In this document: positions 8,481-16,012 of the stretch, one piece after another
Numbering within the stretch: position 1 is the stretch's first letter
How the letters are laid out: every line of letters starts with the position of its first letter
DNA from: Nitrospinales bacterium
GTDB lineage: Bacteria > Nitrospinota_A > UBA7883 > JACRGQ01
Direction of reading: 5' to 3'
DNA length: 53,871 nucleotides
NCBI GenBank assembly: GCA_023248495.1
Contig: JAHFEK010000015.1
Location: 1-53,871 of the forward strand
Notes under the pieces: generated by a model
Databases searched by the model: none
What the model was told of the DNA's origin: nothing
The model's input: the letters and a program-made list of their open reading frames with translations, nothing else
Translations under genes and position numbers: made by a program

Positions 8481-10184
8481 TTAGAGGCCGCGGAAGTCGG
8501 GGCCGCTACCGTGCAAGGCCGGATTCACCCGGATGTTCTTTTCCGGGCAGACGATCTCGCAGGTGCGGCACTGCACGCAGTTTTCCAAAGCCATCTGGTG
8601 GCTCTTTGCGCCATCCTTCGCCAGCACGCTATGTACGTCGGCGGTGCAATCCCCCACGCAGGGCGGCGGGTTGTTCCCCGCCTCGAATCGGGCGATGCAC
8701 TTTTTGCAGACGGCCGCGTCGAATTCCTTAATGTGATCGTTGCCGTGATGGTAATGCGTATGCGCGTAAAAAACCATATCCGGCGTGAGATACACGCTGT
8801 TCTTCGCAAACCCTTCCGGCTCGGCCAGCGGCACGGCGTTGTGCTTTGGCTTAGGGCAGGTGCGGTCTTCCGGCAACCGGAGTTCCCCGCTGCCGCCGCC
8901 GCCCATCAACTTGAGCAGGTTCAGGCCGCCACTGATGAGGCCGCCCGGTCCGCTGAAGAATGCTTTGACGCCGCCGCTCATCATGCATCCTTTGTCCAGC
9001 CCCTTCAAGACGACAGGGAGGTAATCGCTGAAAAGCGCCTTGTTTTCATGGAAGGCATGGCGGTAATAGCGGCTTGCTTTCAGCTCTTGTCCCACCCAGC
9101 CGTCCAGCAGCGCTTCTTGATATGCAGCGAGCGCCGCCTTGGAGATATCGTTTTTTTGCAGCGCGCCGAACGCCACGTCGGCGGCGATCATGGCGCTTTC
9201 CATAGCTTTGTCCACGCCGGAGAAGCCCTTGATGTCCATCGTGCCGGCGGCGTCCCCTGCGATCATCGCGCCGTCTACCGCCAATTCCTTCGGCATGGCG
9301 AACCATCCCGCCTCCGGGATGATGGACGCGCCGTAGCGGGCCAGCTTGCCGCCTTTGAGCATTTGCTGGACGAAGGGGGTCTTTTTCATCGCCTGTAAAA
9401 TCTGCGGCGGCTGGAGGTTCGGGTTTTCGCTATCCAATCCGGCCACCATGCCGATGGCGAGTTTCTTGTCTTTCAGTCCGTAGATGAAACCGCCGCCAAA
9501 GTTGCCGTCCATCAGCGGATAACCGAGGGTGTGCCAGACCTTGCCGGAAAAATCCTGATCGGTCTCCCATATCTCTTTCACGCCGACGGCGTATGTTTGA
9601 TTGCTTTGCGCCAAGTTGAATTTTTCAATGAGGTCGCGCGATAGCAAGCCTTTGTCGGCGAAGATGGTGATCTTGGCGTAACAGTTATCCTGTTCCGGCG
9701 CGCCGGTATCGTCCACCCGCACGCCGGTTACCCGCTGGCCGCTGTACAGGATGTCCTGCGCGGCGAAACCGTTATAGAGGTCGACCGCGACGGCGGTATC
9801 CTTTGTTTTTTCCACAAGGTTTTCCGCCATCCATGCGCAGACGTTGGAAAGCGAGAGGATGAGGTAGCCGGTCTTGTTCATCTCCGGCGGGGCAAACGGC
9901 ATATCCTTCGCCCGTTGCGCGCCGAGCAGCGTCAGGTGGCTCTCCGCGCATTTTCCTTCCAGCGGGAAACCGTTCGTTTCGTAATCGGGAAACAGTTTTT
10001 TCACCGAGCGGGGGTTGCTCACCGCGCCGCTCAACACGTGCGCCCCGAAATTCTTCGCTTTTTCCACCACGGCGATTCGCAGCGGCGTGCCCGCCGTTTT
10101 CGCGGCATCCACCAACCGGTGCGCGGCGGTCAGGCCGGCGATGCCGCCGCCCACTATCAAGACGTCATATTCAATGCGTTTCAT
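8481..10184 (-). CDS. electron transfer flavoprotein-quinone oxidoreductase
   Basis: A 567-residue FAD and [4Fe-4S] protein on the inner face of the membrane that passes electrons from ETF to the quinone pool. The FAD dinucleotide motif GGGIAG is at 12-17, and GDAAGTMDIKGFSGVDKAM is the usual second FAD contact. The C-terminus has CVQCRTCEIVCPEKN (Cys 536, 539, 542, 546), matching the ETF-QO cluster region. Four more cysteines stand upstream (493, 496, 509, 513), more than the classic four ligands. It is third in an etfB-etfA-ETF-QO operon, seven bases after etfA. FixC/FixX-like fusions are a near alternative; length and domain order favour ETF-QO. Confidence 0.93.
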   Translation of the reverse strand: MKRIEYDVLIVGGGIAGLTAAHRLVDAAKTAGTPLRIAVVEKAKNFGAHVLSGAVSNPRSVKKLFPDYETNGFPLEGKCAESHLTLLGAQRAKDMPFAPPEMNKTGYLILSLSNVCAWMAENLVEKTKDTAVAVDLYNGFAAQDILYSGQRVTGVRVDDTGAPEQDNCYAKITIFADKGLLSRDLIEKFNLAQSNQTYAVGVKEIWETDQDFSGKVWHTLGYPLMDGNFGGGFIYGLKDKKLAIGMVAGLDSENPNLQPPQILQAMKKTPFVQQMLKGGKLARYGASIIPEAGWFAMPKELAVDGAMIAGDAAGTMDIKGFSGVDKAMESAMIAADVAFGALQKNDISKAALAAYQEALLDGWVGQELKASRYYRHAFHENKALFSDYLPVVLKGLDKGCMMSGGVKAFFSGPGGLISGGLNLLKLMGGGGSGELRLPEDRTCPKPKHNAVPLAEPEGFAKNSVYLTPDMVFYAHTHYHHGNDHIKEFDAAVCKKCIARFEAGNNPPPCVGDCTADVHSVLAKDGAKSHQMALENCVQCRTCEIVCPEKNIRVNPALHGSGPDFRGL

Positions 10185-10191
10185 GCGGCCC

Positions 10192-11250
10192 TCACAAACT
10201 TTTCGCCTTCGCCAGCTTCGTCAGCTCGCGTTTGAGCACCGGCACCACCTGGAACAGATCCCCCACGATGCCATAGTGGGCGAACTTGAAGATTGGCGCG
10301 TCGGCATCTTTGTTTACGGCTATAATTATTTTACTATTGTTCATTCCAACCCGGTGTTGGATCGCGCCGGAGATGCCGAGCGCGATATACAGCTCCGGCC
10401 GAACCGTTTTACCGGTCTGCCCCACTTGGTGGGCATACGGTATCCACCCCGAATCGACGGCGCGGCGGCTTGCGCCGACCACTCCTTCGTTGAAAATGGA
10501 AACAAGGTCGCGTACCACCGCGAAACCGTCCACCCCCCCGACGCCAAAACCGCCGGAGACGATTACCTTTGCGGCGGTAATGTCGACCGCCTTCGAAACA
10601 TCGCGCACCGTTTCCACCACTTTCAGGCGAAAGTCGGCGGTGTCAAAGGTTACCGGCACGGCGATAATCCGACCGGTGCGGGAGTTATCCAACGGCAATG
10701 GCTGCATCACCCCTATACGGGTGGTGGCCATCTGCGGATTTTTCCACGGTCCCAGAATGCGGGCCTTGAGGCTTTCGCCAAAGCTGGGGCGGATAGCATA
10801 CAGGATGTTATTGAACGTGCCGACCTTGTGCGGGTCGGCTTTGCCTTTGTGTTCGTAATCACCGATGTCCAGCTCGGTGCAATCGGCGGTGAGGCCGACT
10901 TCAAGGCTGGCGGCCACGCGGGGCGCGAGGTCGCGCCCGATAGTGGTGGAGCCCATCAAGATGATCGGCGGCGGATCGGCCATTGATTTCAAAATAGTGA
11001 GTACGGCGCGGCGGTAGGGCAGGGTGGTATATTCCTTCAGCGCCAGGTCATCCACCAGATAGACAATGTCGGCCCCCATCGCAATGATGCGTTGGGCCAT
11101 CGGCGCGACGTTGTGTCCCAGCAAAAAGCAGGAGACGCCGGTGCCGAGTTTCTGAGCCAGTTCCCGCGCGGCCCCCAGCAGTTCCGGCGTGATCTGCTGC
11201 AAGTCGCCTTGCAACTGTTCGGCCACCACGGTGACGTTGTTCTTAACCAT
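10192..11250 (-). CDS. etfA: electron transfer flavoprotein alpha subunit
   Basis: A 352-residue protein, somewhat longer than the usual 310-330. The C-terminal FAD domain is unmistakable: IVSGGFGVGG, GASRRAVDSGWIPYAHQVGQTGKTVRPELYIALGISGAIQH and INKDADAPIF-type residues (here VNKDADAPIFKFAHYGIVGD). It binds FAD and forms the soluble ETF heterodimer with EtfB, taking electrons from dehydrogenases and giving them to the quinone oxidoreductase encoded next. Its start overlaps the 3' end of etfB by 8 bases, so translation is coupled. No bifurcating partner such as Bcd, CarC or FixABCX-type clusters is in view. Confidence 0.96.
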   Translation of the reverse strand: MVKNNVTVVAEQLQGDLQQITPELLGAARELAQKLGTGVSCFLLGHNVAPMAQRIIAMGADIVYLVDDLALKEYTTLPYRRAVLTILKSMADPPPIILMGSTTIGRDLAPRVAASLEVGLTADCTELDIGDYEHKGKADPHKVGTFNNILYAIRPSFGESLKARILGPWKNPQMATTRIGVMQPLPLDNSRTGRIIAVPVTFDTADFRLKVVETVRDVSKAVDITAAKVIVSGGFGVGGVDGFAVVRDLVSIFNEGVVGASRRAVDSGWIPYAHQVGQTGKTVRPELYIALGISGAIQHRVGMNNSKIIIAVNKDADAPIFKFAHYGIVGDLFQVVPVLKRELTKLAKAKSL

Positions 11251-12082
11251 GCAGCATCTCCGCTATGTTACGGCTGTCGGCGGCAAGGCTTTCCAGCAGG
11301 CGGGCCACTTCCGTTTCCACCGCCTCACCTTCAAAAACTTTGCAGCTTCCGCCGACTTCTCCCAGTTTCCATGTTTTTCCCACCACGGTGGGGGATCCGA
11401 CCAGCCCGGTGCGGGCGGCATCGGCCCCCACATCGTCGAGCGATACGGATTTTATGCGGCGCGCCCGTTCCTCGGGGGTGCGGAGCATTTCTTTCACCTG
11501 CGCCACTTCGATAAAGCGCTTGTGCCCCAAGGGGGTTGCGCTGTTGGCGACGGTTATAAGCAGCGGCATGGCGGTTTCCACATTTTGAAAACCCCCTTCC
11601 ACTACACGGCGCGCTTTTGCGGTCTTGCCGGTGATCGTCAACGATTCGCAATAGCTGATCTGCGGCAGATCAAGCCGTTCGGCGATTTGCGGCCCCACCT
11701 GCGCGGTGTCGCCATCGGTGGTTTGAAGGCCGGTGAGGATGATGTCCACCTGCCCGATGTAGCCCACCACCTTGTGCAACGCGTAGGCGGTGGCCAACGT
11801 ATCGGAAGCGGCAAGGCGTTTGTCGGTGAGGAGGATGCCATAATCGGCTCCGTGTTCCAGCCCTTCCACCAGCACTTCAATGGCGGGCGGCGGCCCCATG
11901 GTGACGCAGGTGACTTCGGCCCCCACGCTTCTTTTTATTTCGATGGCTTTTTGCAGGGCGTAACGGTCGAAGTTATTGAGCATCCGCTTGGCGCGGGCGC
12001 GGTCTATGGTGCCGTCCGGATTGACGCCGGCCTTTGAGCTGGTGTCAGGTACCTGCTTGATAAAAACAACCACCTTGAGCAT
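11243..12082 (-). CDS. etfB: electron transfer flavoprotein beta subunit
   Basis: A 279-residue protein starting MLKVVVFIKQVPDTSS, typical of EtfB. NNFDRYALQKAIEIK and the ADYGILLTDKRLAASDTLATA region form the AMP-binding (non-bifurcating) or second-FAD-binding (bifurcating) face; LTGLQTTDGDTAQVGPQIAERL is the conserved signature. A GGGAGG ribosome site 7 bases before ATG supports the start. It is the first gene of the etfB-etfA-ETF-QO operon. The linked quinone oxidoreductase suggests ordinary respiratory electron delivery rather than ferredoxin-reducing bifurcation, which is an inference. Confidence 0.96.
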   Translation of the reverse strand: MLKVVVFIKQVPDTSSKAGVNPDGTIDRARAKRMLNNFDRYALQKAIEIKRSVGAEVTCVTMGPPPAIEVLVEGLEHGADYGILLTDKRLAASDTLATAYALHKVVGYIGQVDIILTGLQTTDGDTAQVGPQIAERLDLPQISYCESLTITGKTAKARRVVEGGFQNVETAMPLLITVANSATPLGHKRFIEVAQVKEMLRTPEERARRIKSVSLDDVGADAARTGLVGSPTVVGKTWKLGEVGGSCKVFEGEAVETEVARLLESLAADSRNIAEMLHG

Positions 12083-12139
12083 AAAGTACCTCCCAAGCCA
12101 GGGCAGTTTATAGGATTCTACCTTTGTAGTTTACAGGAA

Positions 12140-12165
12140 GCGGCCGGGTTTTTCCACCCGGCCGC
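12140..12165 (-). terminator. 10-bp GC hairpin between atpE and etfB
   Basis: GCGGCCGGGT (12140-12149) pairs perfectly with ACCCGGCCGC (12156-12165) around a 6-base loop. It lies 24 bases past the atpE stop, so it probably ends the atp operon on the minus strand. The U-run is poor, so efficiency is uncertain. Confidence 0.55.
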
Positions 12166-12188
12166 GGTTATCTTCCAAAAAAAACGGA

Positions 12189-12527
12189 TTAATGGATCGG
12201 GTTGGCGTACAGGAGCAGCAGGACGACAACGAGCGTGTAGATAACCAGCGATTCGATCATCGCCAAGCCGATCAGCATGCTCGGGAACAGGCGCTGGTAG
12301 ATTCCCGGATTGCGGGCCATCGCCGAAAGCGCGCCGGATATGGCATTACCCATGCCGATGCCGCCGCCATACGCCGCCAAGCCGAGGCCGACGACACAGC
12401 CGAGCGCCATGTAGGTGAGCGCGCCGGAGGAATGGCCGCCGCCCGCGGCCGCTTCTTCCGCGAACGCCGCCGGAGCCGCCGCCGCGAGGGCAAGCAACGC
12501 CAGCAAAAAGAGGTTAAGTTTCTTCAT
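12189..12527 (-). CDS. atpE: ATP synthase F0 subunit c, with signal-like N-terminus
   Basis: A 112-residue proteolipid, longer than the usual 75-80 because of a hydrophobic N-terminal leader (residues 1-23, ending AAFA-EE) that looks like a signal peptide. Two helices follow. The ion-binding carboxylate is Glu 92 in GLAMIESLVIY, and the loop ARNP is conserved. In Na+-coupled rings a Gln sits in helix 1 at the position that here is Met 59 (GIGMGNA), so proton coupling is more likely; this is from alignment by eye. It is last in the atpZ-atpI-atpB-atpE operon, with GGGAG before the ATG. Confidence 0.95.
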   Translation of the reverse strand: MKKLNLFLLALLALAAAAPAAFAEEAAAGGGHSSGALTYMALGCVVGLGLAAYGGGIGMGNAISGALSAMARNPGIYQRLFPSMLIGLAMIESLVIYTLVVVLLLLYANPIH

Positions 12528-12587
12528 TTATACAGCTCCCAAAAAATGTGTTGATCCAAACCTTGGCCGAAGTGTGTAACCTGTTTA

Positions 12588-13256
12588 TCAGTGCTCTTCG
12601 ACCAAAGCGCCTTGTAAATAAGACATCGTCAGCAACAAAAACACAACCGTTTGCAGAAGGCCGGTGAAGACCATGAACGCCATCATAAACAGCGGCAGGA
12701 TCAACGGCACCAGGAAAAGAAGGATGAGGACGACGAGGTCTTCCCCCTTCACGTTGCCGAACAACCGCATCGACAATGTGATGGGGCGGGCGAGGTGCGA
12801 AATAATCTCGATGGGCAGGATTAGCCAGCTCAGCCACCAGACCGGACCCATGAAATGCTTGAGATAGGTGAAAAGGCCCTGTTTCTGGATGCCGATAAGG
12901 TTGTACACCACGAAGACGGTAAGCGCCATCGCGAGGTTGGTGTTCACGTTGGAGGTGGGGCTGGAGCAGCCGGGGACGAGGCCGATCATGTTCGCGGTGA
13001 AAATAAAGAACGCCAGCGTGCCGAGAAGCGGAAGGAACCGCTTGCCGCCGTGGCCGATGTTCGACTCCATGGTTTCCACGAGGCCCACAACCACCGCTTC
13101 CACCCCGTTGTGCCAAGCGGAGGACGGGATGAGCTTCATCGAAACGCGGATGGCAATGGTCAACAGGACAAATAGCGCCATCACTACCCAGGTGTAGGCA
13201 ACGTGGGGATAATGCTCAAGGCCCGGAACGGTTAAATATAAAAATGGTTCGCTCAT
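12588..13256 (-). CDS. atpB: ATP synthase F0 subunit a
   Basis: A 222-residue polytopic membrane protein forming the proton half-channels. The essential arginine region is visible as HLARPITLSMRLFGN, followed by the conserved last helices ending LLQTVVFLLLTMSYLQGAL. FFIFTANMIGLVPG is another family block. It overlaps atpI by four bases (ATGA). The b, delta and F1 genes are not in the window, so the synthase is split over at least two loci, as in several deltaproteobacterial and related groups. Confidence 0.96.
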   Translation of the reverse strand: MSEPFLYLTVPGLEHYPHVAYTWVVMALFVLLTIAIRVSMKLIPSSAWHNGVEAVVVGLVETMESNIGHGGKRFLPLLGTLAFFIFTANMIGLVPGCSSPTSNVNTNLAMALTVFVVYNLIGIQKQGLFTYLKHFMGPVWWLSWLILPIEIISHLARPITLSMRLFGNVKGEDLVVLILLFLVPLILPLFMMAFMVFTGLLQTVVFLLLTMSYLQGALVEEH

Positions 13257-13615
13257 GCTTCCCCTCCTCTCAGCGCGGGCACGGAGGCGAATACAGCCGC
13301 CACCACCACCGAAAGCCCCGCCAGAAATGCCACCGGCTCTATGCCGAGGCTGATAATTACGTACAACTCCGCGGCAAGAATCGCGTATCGCGCGAGAAAA
13401 GAGACGATTCCTGCGCTCTTTCCGTCGGCGGGGTTTACGCCAGGGACGATGATTCGTTTGAGCACCTTCGCGCCAAGGCGGAAATTGGCCACCGCTACCA
13501 CGCCGCCGATCACGACAGCCAGAGCGTGTGCCTTGGTATAAAAGACGGCGGCGCCAGCCGCGAGCAGGGCGGTGATCACCAGCGCCCTAATGGTTATTAT
13601 CCGGTCGATTTCCAC
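13253..13615 (-). CDS. atpI: ATP synthase subunit I (AtpI-like)
   Basis: About 120 residues with four predicted helices (near ITIRALVITALLAAGAAVFY, ALAVVIGGVVAVANF, FLARYAILAAELYVII, PVAFLAGLSVVVAAVFA), the pattern of the ATP-synt_I family that helps assemble or charge the c-ring. I start it at GTG 13615 because AAGGGG stands 8 bases before; TTG at 13633 is also in frame. It overlaps atpZ by 29 bases and atpB by four. These low-conservation proteins are identified mainly by position, so the family call is good but function is inferred. Confidence 0.8.
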   Translation of the reverse strand: MEIDRIITIRALVITALLAAGAAVFYTKAHALAVVIGGVVAVANFRLGAKVLKRIIVPGVNPADGKSAGIVSFLARYAILAAELYVIISLGIEPVAFLAGLSVVVAAVFASVPALRGGEA

Positions 13616-13844
13616 TTTTCGTTCCCCTTGCAACCGCTCTATATACGTTCAAAAATCCGGCCGCCACGCCCAACAGCATGAACACGACCATCAAAACCGG
13701 CTGGGTGCCAAATTGTTTATCCAGCCAATACCCCATGCCAAAACCAATAAAAACGGAGACGACCAGTTGCGTCCCCACGCTCCCCAAAACCGTCAGTTCC
13801 ATGTAGCTGGGACCGCGTTCCCCGTCCTTTTTCTTCAACGCCAA
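13587..13844 (-). CDS. atpZ: AtpZ/AtpI-type F0F1-associated small membrane protein
   Basis: An 85-residue protein with a charged N-terminus and two helices. TQLVVSVFIGFGMGYWLDKQFGT and LLGVAAGFLNVYR match the AtpZ family (two-helix proteins with GYWLDxxFGT), which with AtpI has been linked to cation handling and assembly of F0. It starts the atpZ-atpI-atpB-atpE operon. The start appears to be TTG 13844 with only a weak ribosome site; ATG 13802 is an alternative that would lose 14 basic residues. Confidence 0.85.
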   Translation of the reverse strand: MALKKKDGERGPSYMELTVLGSVGTQLVVSVFIGFGMGYWLDKQFGTQPVLMVVFMLLGVAAGFLNVYRAVARGTKSGNRPDNNH

Positions 13845-14058
13845 TCCGATCTAAAAATGTCCGGCAATGCTACCAGCATCCCCCTCCACTGTCAAACGGA
13901 TTTGGGCCGGATAATCCCTGTTTTCGGTGAAGCGCCTCCGCGGCGTATTCAATGCGGCTTCCGCTTCATCGGCGAGACGGAAATGATGGAAGAGGCAGTT
14001 CCCGGGGGCGCCCGGTTTCTTGGCTGATTTGGGTGCGGGGAGTTGGATGGCGCGCGGT

Positions 14059-14418
14059 TTACGCGTTTTGCCGGATGATTTCCATCGGATCGATCACGTC
14101 GGTCACGCGGATGCCAAAGCGTTCGTTCACCACCACCACTTCGCCGCGGGCGGTAAGCAGGCCGTTGATGTAGATTTCCATCGGTTCCCCCACCAGTTTG
14201 TGCAACTCGATGACGGCGCCGTCTTTCAGCTTCAGTATTTCGCGGACGGTTATTTTGGCGCGTCCCAACTCGGTGCTTACGGTCAGCGGGATGTCGAGGT
14301 ATTGGTCAAGTTCCTTCGTGATATTGAGGAGCGCATTTTTCTCCTCTTCGGACTTCTCGCTGACTGCCCGGCTTTCTTCCTCCGAGCTTTCCTTAATTGG
14401 CCGTCCTTCTTCATCCAC
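14059..14418 (-). CDS. fliN: flagellar motor switch protein FliN
   Basis: A 119-residue cytoplasmic protein of the flagellar C-ring. The acidic N-terminus is followed by the SpoA domain: YLDIPLTVSTELGRAKITVREILKLKDGAVIELHKLVGEPMEIYINGLLTARGEVVVVNERFGIRVTD covers about residues 40-108 and is the FliN signature (L-D-V-L-GEP-NG-L-GE-V-V). GTG start with GGGGG before it, two bases after the DUF1844 stop. No other flagellar gene is nearby, so fliN sits apart from the main flagellar cluster and next to transcription genes. Confidence 0.95.
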   Translation of the reverse strand: MDEEGRPIKESSEEESRAVSEKSEEEKNALLNITKELDQYLDIPLTVSTELGRAKITVREILKLKDGAVIELHKLVGEPMEIYINGLLTARGEVVVVNERFGIRVTDVIDPMEIIRQNA

Positions 14419-14420
14419 CG

Positions 14421-14789
14421 TCAGGCCCCCTTCTTCATTTCTTCAATATACCGCATACGCAATTCATATAGAACGGAATCGAGCAATTGTTTCTCGTCGG
14501 CGTTGAGGTTGCCTTTGGTCTTTTCCGCGAGGATGCCCAGAATGTCTATCGATTGTTTGGCGAGTTCAAGGTTGCGGGGGATCAGGCCGGATACCGGGTC
14601 GGTATAGCCTCCCAGATTCATGGCGGCGGAGGTGGAAAGGGAAAGCACGAAGGTGGAGAAATTGATGGCTGGCGGCGGTGTGCGCTTGCCGGTTTCCGCG
14701 GCGGGAGGCGGAGTCTCCTTCTCGGCGGTTTTCTCGGCGCCGGCGCTTCCGCGCCGGTCGTTTATGGTGAAGCTTTTTTCTTCAGCCAT
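14421..14789 (-). CDS. DUF1844 family protein
   Basis: A 122-residue protein. The N-terminal 45 residues are charged and proline-rich; the conserved part is INFSTFVLSLSTSAAMNLG followed by PRNLELAKQSIDILGILAEKTKGNLNADEKQLLDSVLYELRMRYIEE, the signature of DUF1844 (helical, found mostly in deltaproteobacteria, acidobacteria and relatives). Its function is not established. It sits between rpoZ and fliN, 12 bases and 2 bases away, so all are probably one transcript. Confidence 0.88.
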   Translation of the reverse strand: MAEEKSFTINDRRGSAGAEKTAEKETPPPAAETGKRTPPPAINFSTFVLSLSTSAAMNLGGYTDPVSGLIPRNLELAKQSIDILGILAEKTKGNLNADEKQLLDSVLYELRMRYIEEMKKGA

Positions 14790-14801
14790 TCCGGTATGGA
14801 A

Positions 14802-15041
14802 TTAATCCAGGTGTTCCGCGTTTAAGGTGAGGGTTTGGCGCTCTTCGACGATCTGCTTGATGGCAATTTTACCTTCAACGATTTCTTTCAGCGAGATGTC
14901 GAACAGTGAGAGCCCTTCCGATTCAACCATCGGCTCGGCGCCGCCTTGCAACTGACGCATGCGATGAACCATCGCGTTGACAAGGAGATAGCGTTGCGGC
15001 ACCGCGGTCAGCGCCTTTGCATACATTTTCAAATCAAACAT
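14802..15041 (-). CDS. rpoZ: RNA polymerase omega subunit
   Basis: A 79-residue protein. RYLLVNAMVHRMRQLQGGAEP and LSLFDISLKEIVEGKIAIK are the two conserved omega blocks that clamp the beta-prime C-terminus. A GAGG ribosome site about 8 bases upstream supports ATG 15041. Together with the DksA-like gene just upstream it makes a small ppGpp-related transcription module, since omega helps form the ppGpp site in proteobacterial polymerase; that link is from general knowledge. Confidence 0.94.
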   Translation of the reverse strand: MFDLKMYAKALTAVPQRYLLVNAMVHRMRQLQGGAEPMVESEGLSLFDISLKEIVEGKIAIKQIVEERQTLTLNAEHLD

Positions 15042-15090
15042 TCTATATCCTCACGCAAGGTTAAAGGAAAGTATACCGTAGAACGGAATT

Positions 15091-15492
15091 TTATTCCAGT
15101 TTTCCAAATTGAAAGCCGCCGCCGGGGGCGCTTTCCTCGGCGTTTTTTTCCATTTCCGTCTGGCAGTCGATGCAATATTTCACGAATGGCCGCGCTTTGA
15201 GCCGCTTGGTTTCTATCTCCAACTCGCAGTTCTCGCAGATGCCGTATGCGCCCCGGTGGAGTTTTTCAATCGATTCATCAATGAGGATGATCTCCCGCGA
15301 TGCCCGGTTGCGTATCGTCATCGACATCTCCTGCTCGACGACCGATTCGGCGATGTCCATATCGTCGCCATGACCCAAATCCAGGTTTTCCAAGCCCTTT
15401 TGGCCGGTGTGGCCTTCCAGCGCGACCAGCTCATCCCTGCGTTTCAGCAAGGCGCTCATCAGATCTTTGTACTCTTTTTTCATTAACGCCAA
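15091..15492 (-). CDS. DksA/TraR-type C4 zinc-finger protein
   Basis: A 133-residue protein: an N-terminal coiled-coil of about 80 residues (with the acidic DDMDIAESVVEQE stretch typical of DksA-like tips) and a C-terminal C4 zinc finger (Cys 86, 89, 107, 110; GICENC and YCIDC). Such proteins enter the RNA polymerase secondary channel and modulate initiation. The coiled-coil tip of E. coli DksA has a DxxDxA motif; here DDMDIA fits. It leads the run dksA-like, rpoZ, DUF1844, fliN. The 274 bases upstream hold no gene I can support, only a CGCGCCGGCGCG palindrome at 15639. Confidence 0.88.
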   Translation of the reverse strand: MALMKKEYKDLMSALLKRRDELVALEGHTGQKGLENLDLGHGDDMDIAESVVEQEMSMTIRNRASREIILIDESIEKLHRGAYGICENCELEIETKRLKARPFVKYCIDCQTEMEKNAEESAPGGGFQFGKLE

Positions 15493-15766
15493 CCCTTTAC
15501 CTTATTGTTTTCGGTCAACTTGTGGCTAATGCGAACCGCCGTTTTCTGTTTCAGGAGCGTACAGGCCCACCAAGAAACCGTGTAATTATGCCACTTTATT
15601 TTATGAAAGCAACCACTAATTTATTATTAGGCCTCGCGCGCGCCGGCGCGAATGGCCGCGATGCTTGGTTGATTATGGTCGTTTTTGAACCTTTTTTCGA
15701 TATTTTGCCTCTAAGCCCGAAGTAAGCGATTAACCAAACAAGTAATGGAAGAGCGGGGGATTAACA

Positions 15767-15985
15767 ATGCTCGACAGCATCAACTGGCCTCTTTTGATCG
15801 TGTTCGCCGCCGCGATGGCGATCGCTCCTTGGCCGATGGGGCCGGAACCACACCTTGTGGAAAAAATTCGGATGCTCACCCAAGGAACGCTGCGCAAGCC
15901 AATAGACATTTTCGATCTTTTGTTGCATAGCGCGCCCATCGCCTTCATGATCTTAAAAGGATGGAAGGATTTTGGACCGCGCTGA
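15767..15985 (+). CDS. small membrane protein
   Basis: A 72-residue protein with an N-terminal helix (LLIVFAAAMAIAPW), a PEPHLVEKIRMLTQGTLRKPIDIFDLLLH centre and a second hydrophobic stretch (SAPIAFMILKGW). Similar short proteins with PEPHLVEKLRML and PIDIFDLLLH occur in several proteobacterial-type genomes, where they are often labelled RND-transporter related; no function is proven. A GGGGG ribosome site precedes the ATG. It stands alone on the plus strand between two minus-strand runs. Confidence 0.7.
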   Translation: MLDSINWPLLIVFAAAMAIAPWPMGPEPHLVEKIRMLTQGTLRKPIDIFDLLLHSAPIAFMILKGWKDFGPR

Positions 15986-16012
15986 CCGTCTACCAGGATG
16001 GCGCGCCCATGG

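Noticed and set aside
12361-12480. Sodium-coupled ATP synthase
   Set aside because: The helix-1 Gln needed for Na+ binding is Met here, so a proton ring is more likely.
15588-15725. 45-codon frame (MPLYFMKATTN...) between the dksA-like gene and the small membrane protein
   Set aside because: No ribosome site, crosses a GC palindrome, no conservation evidence.
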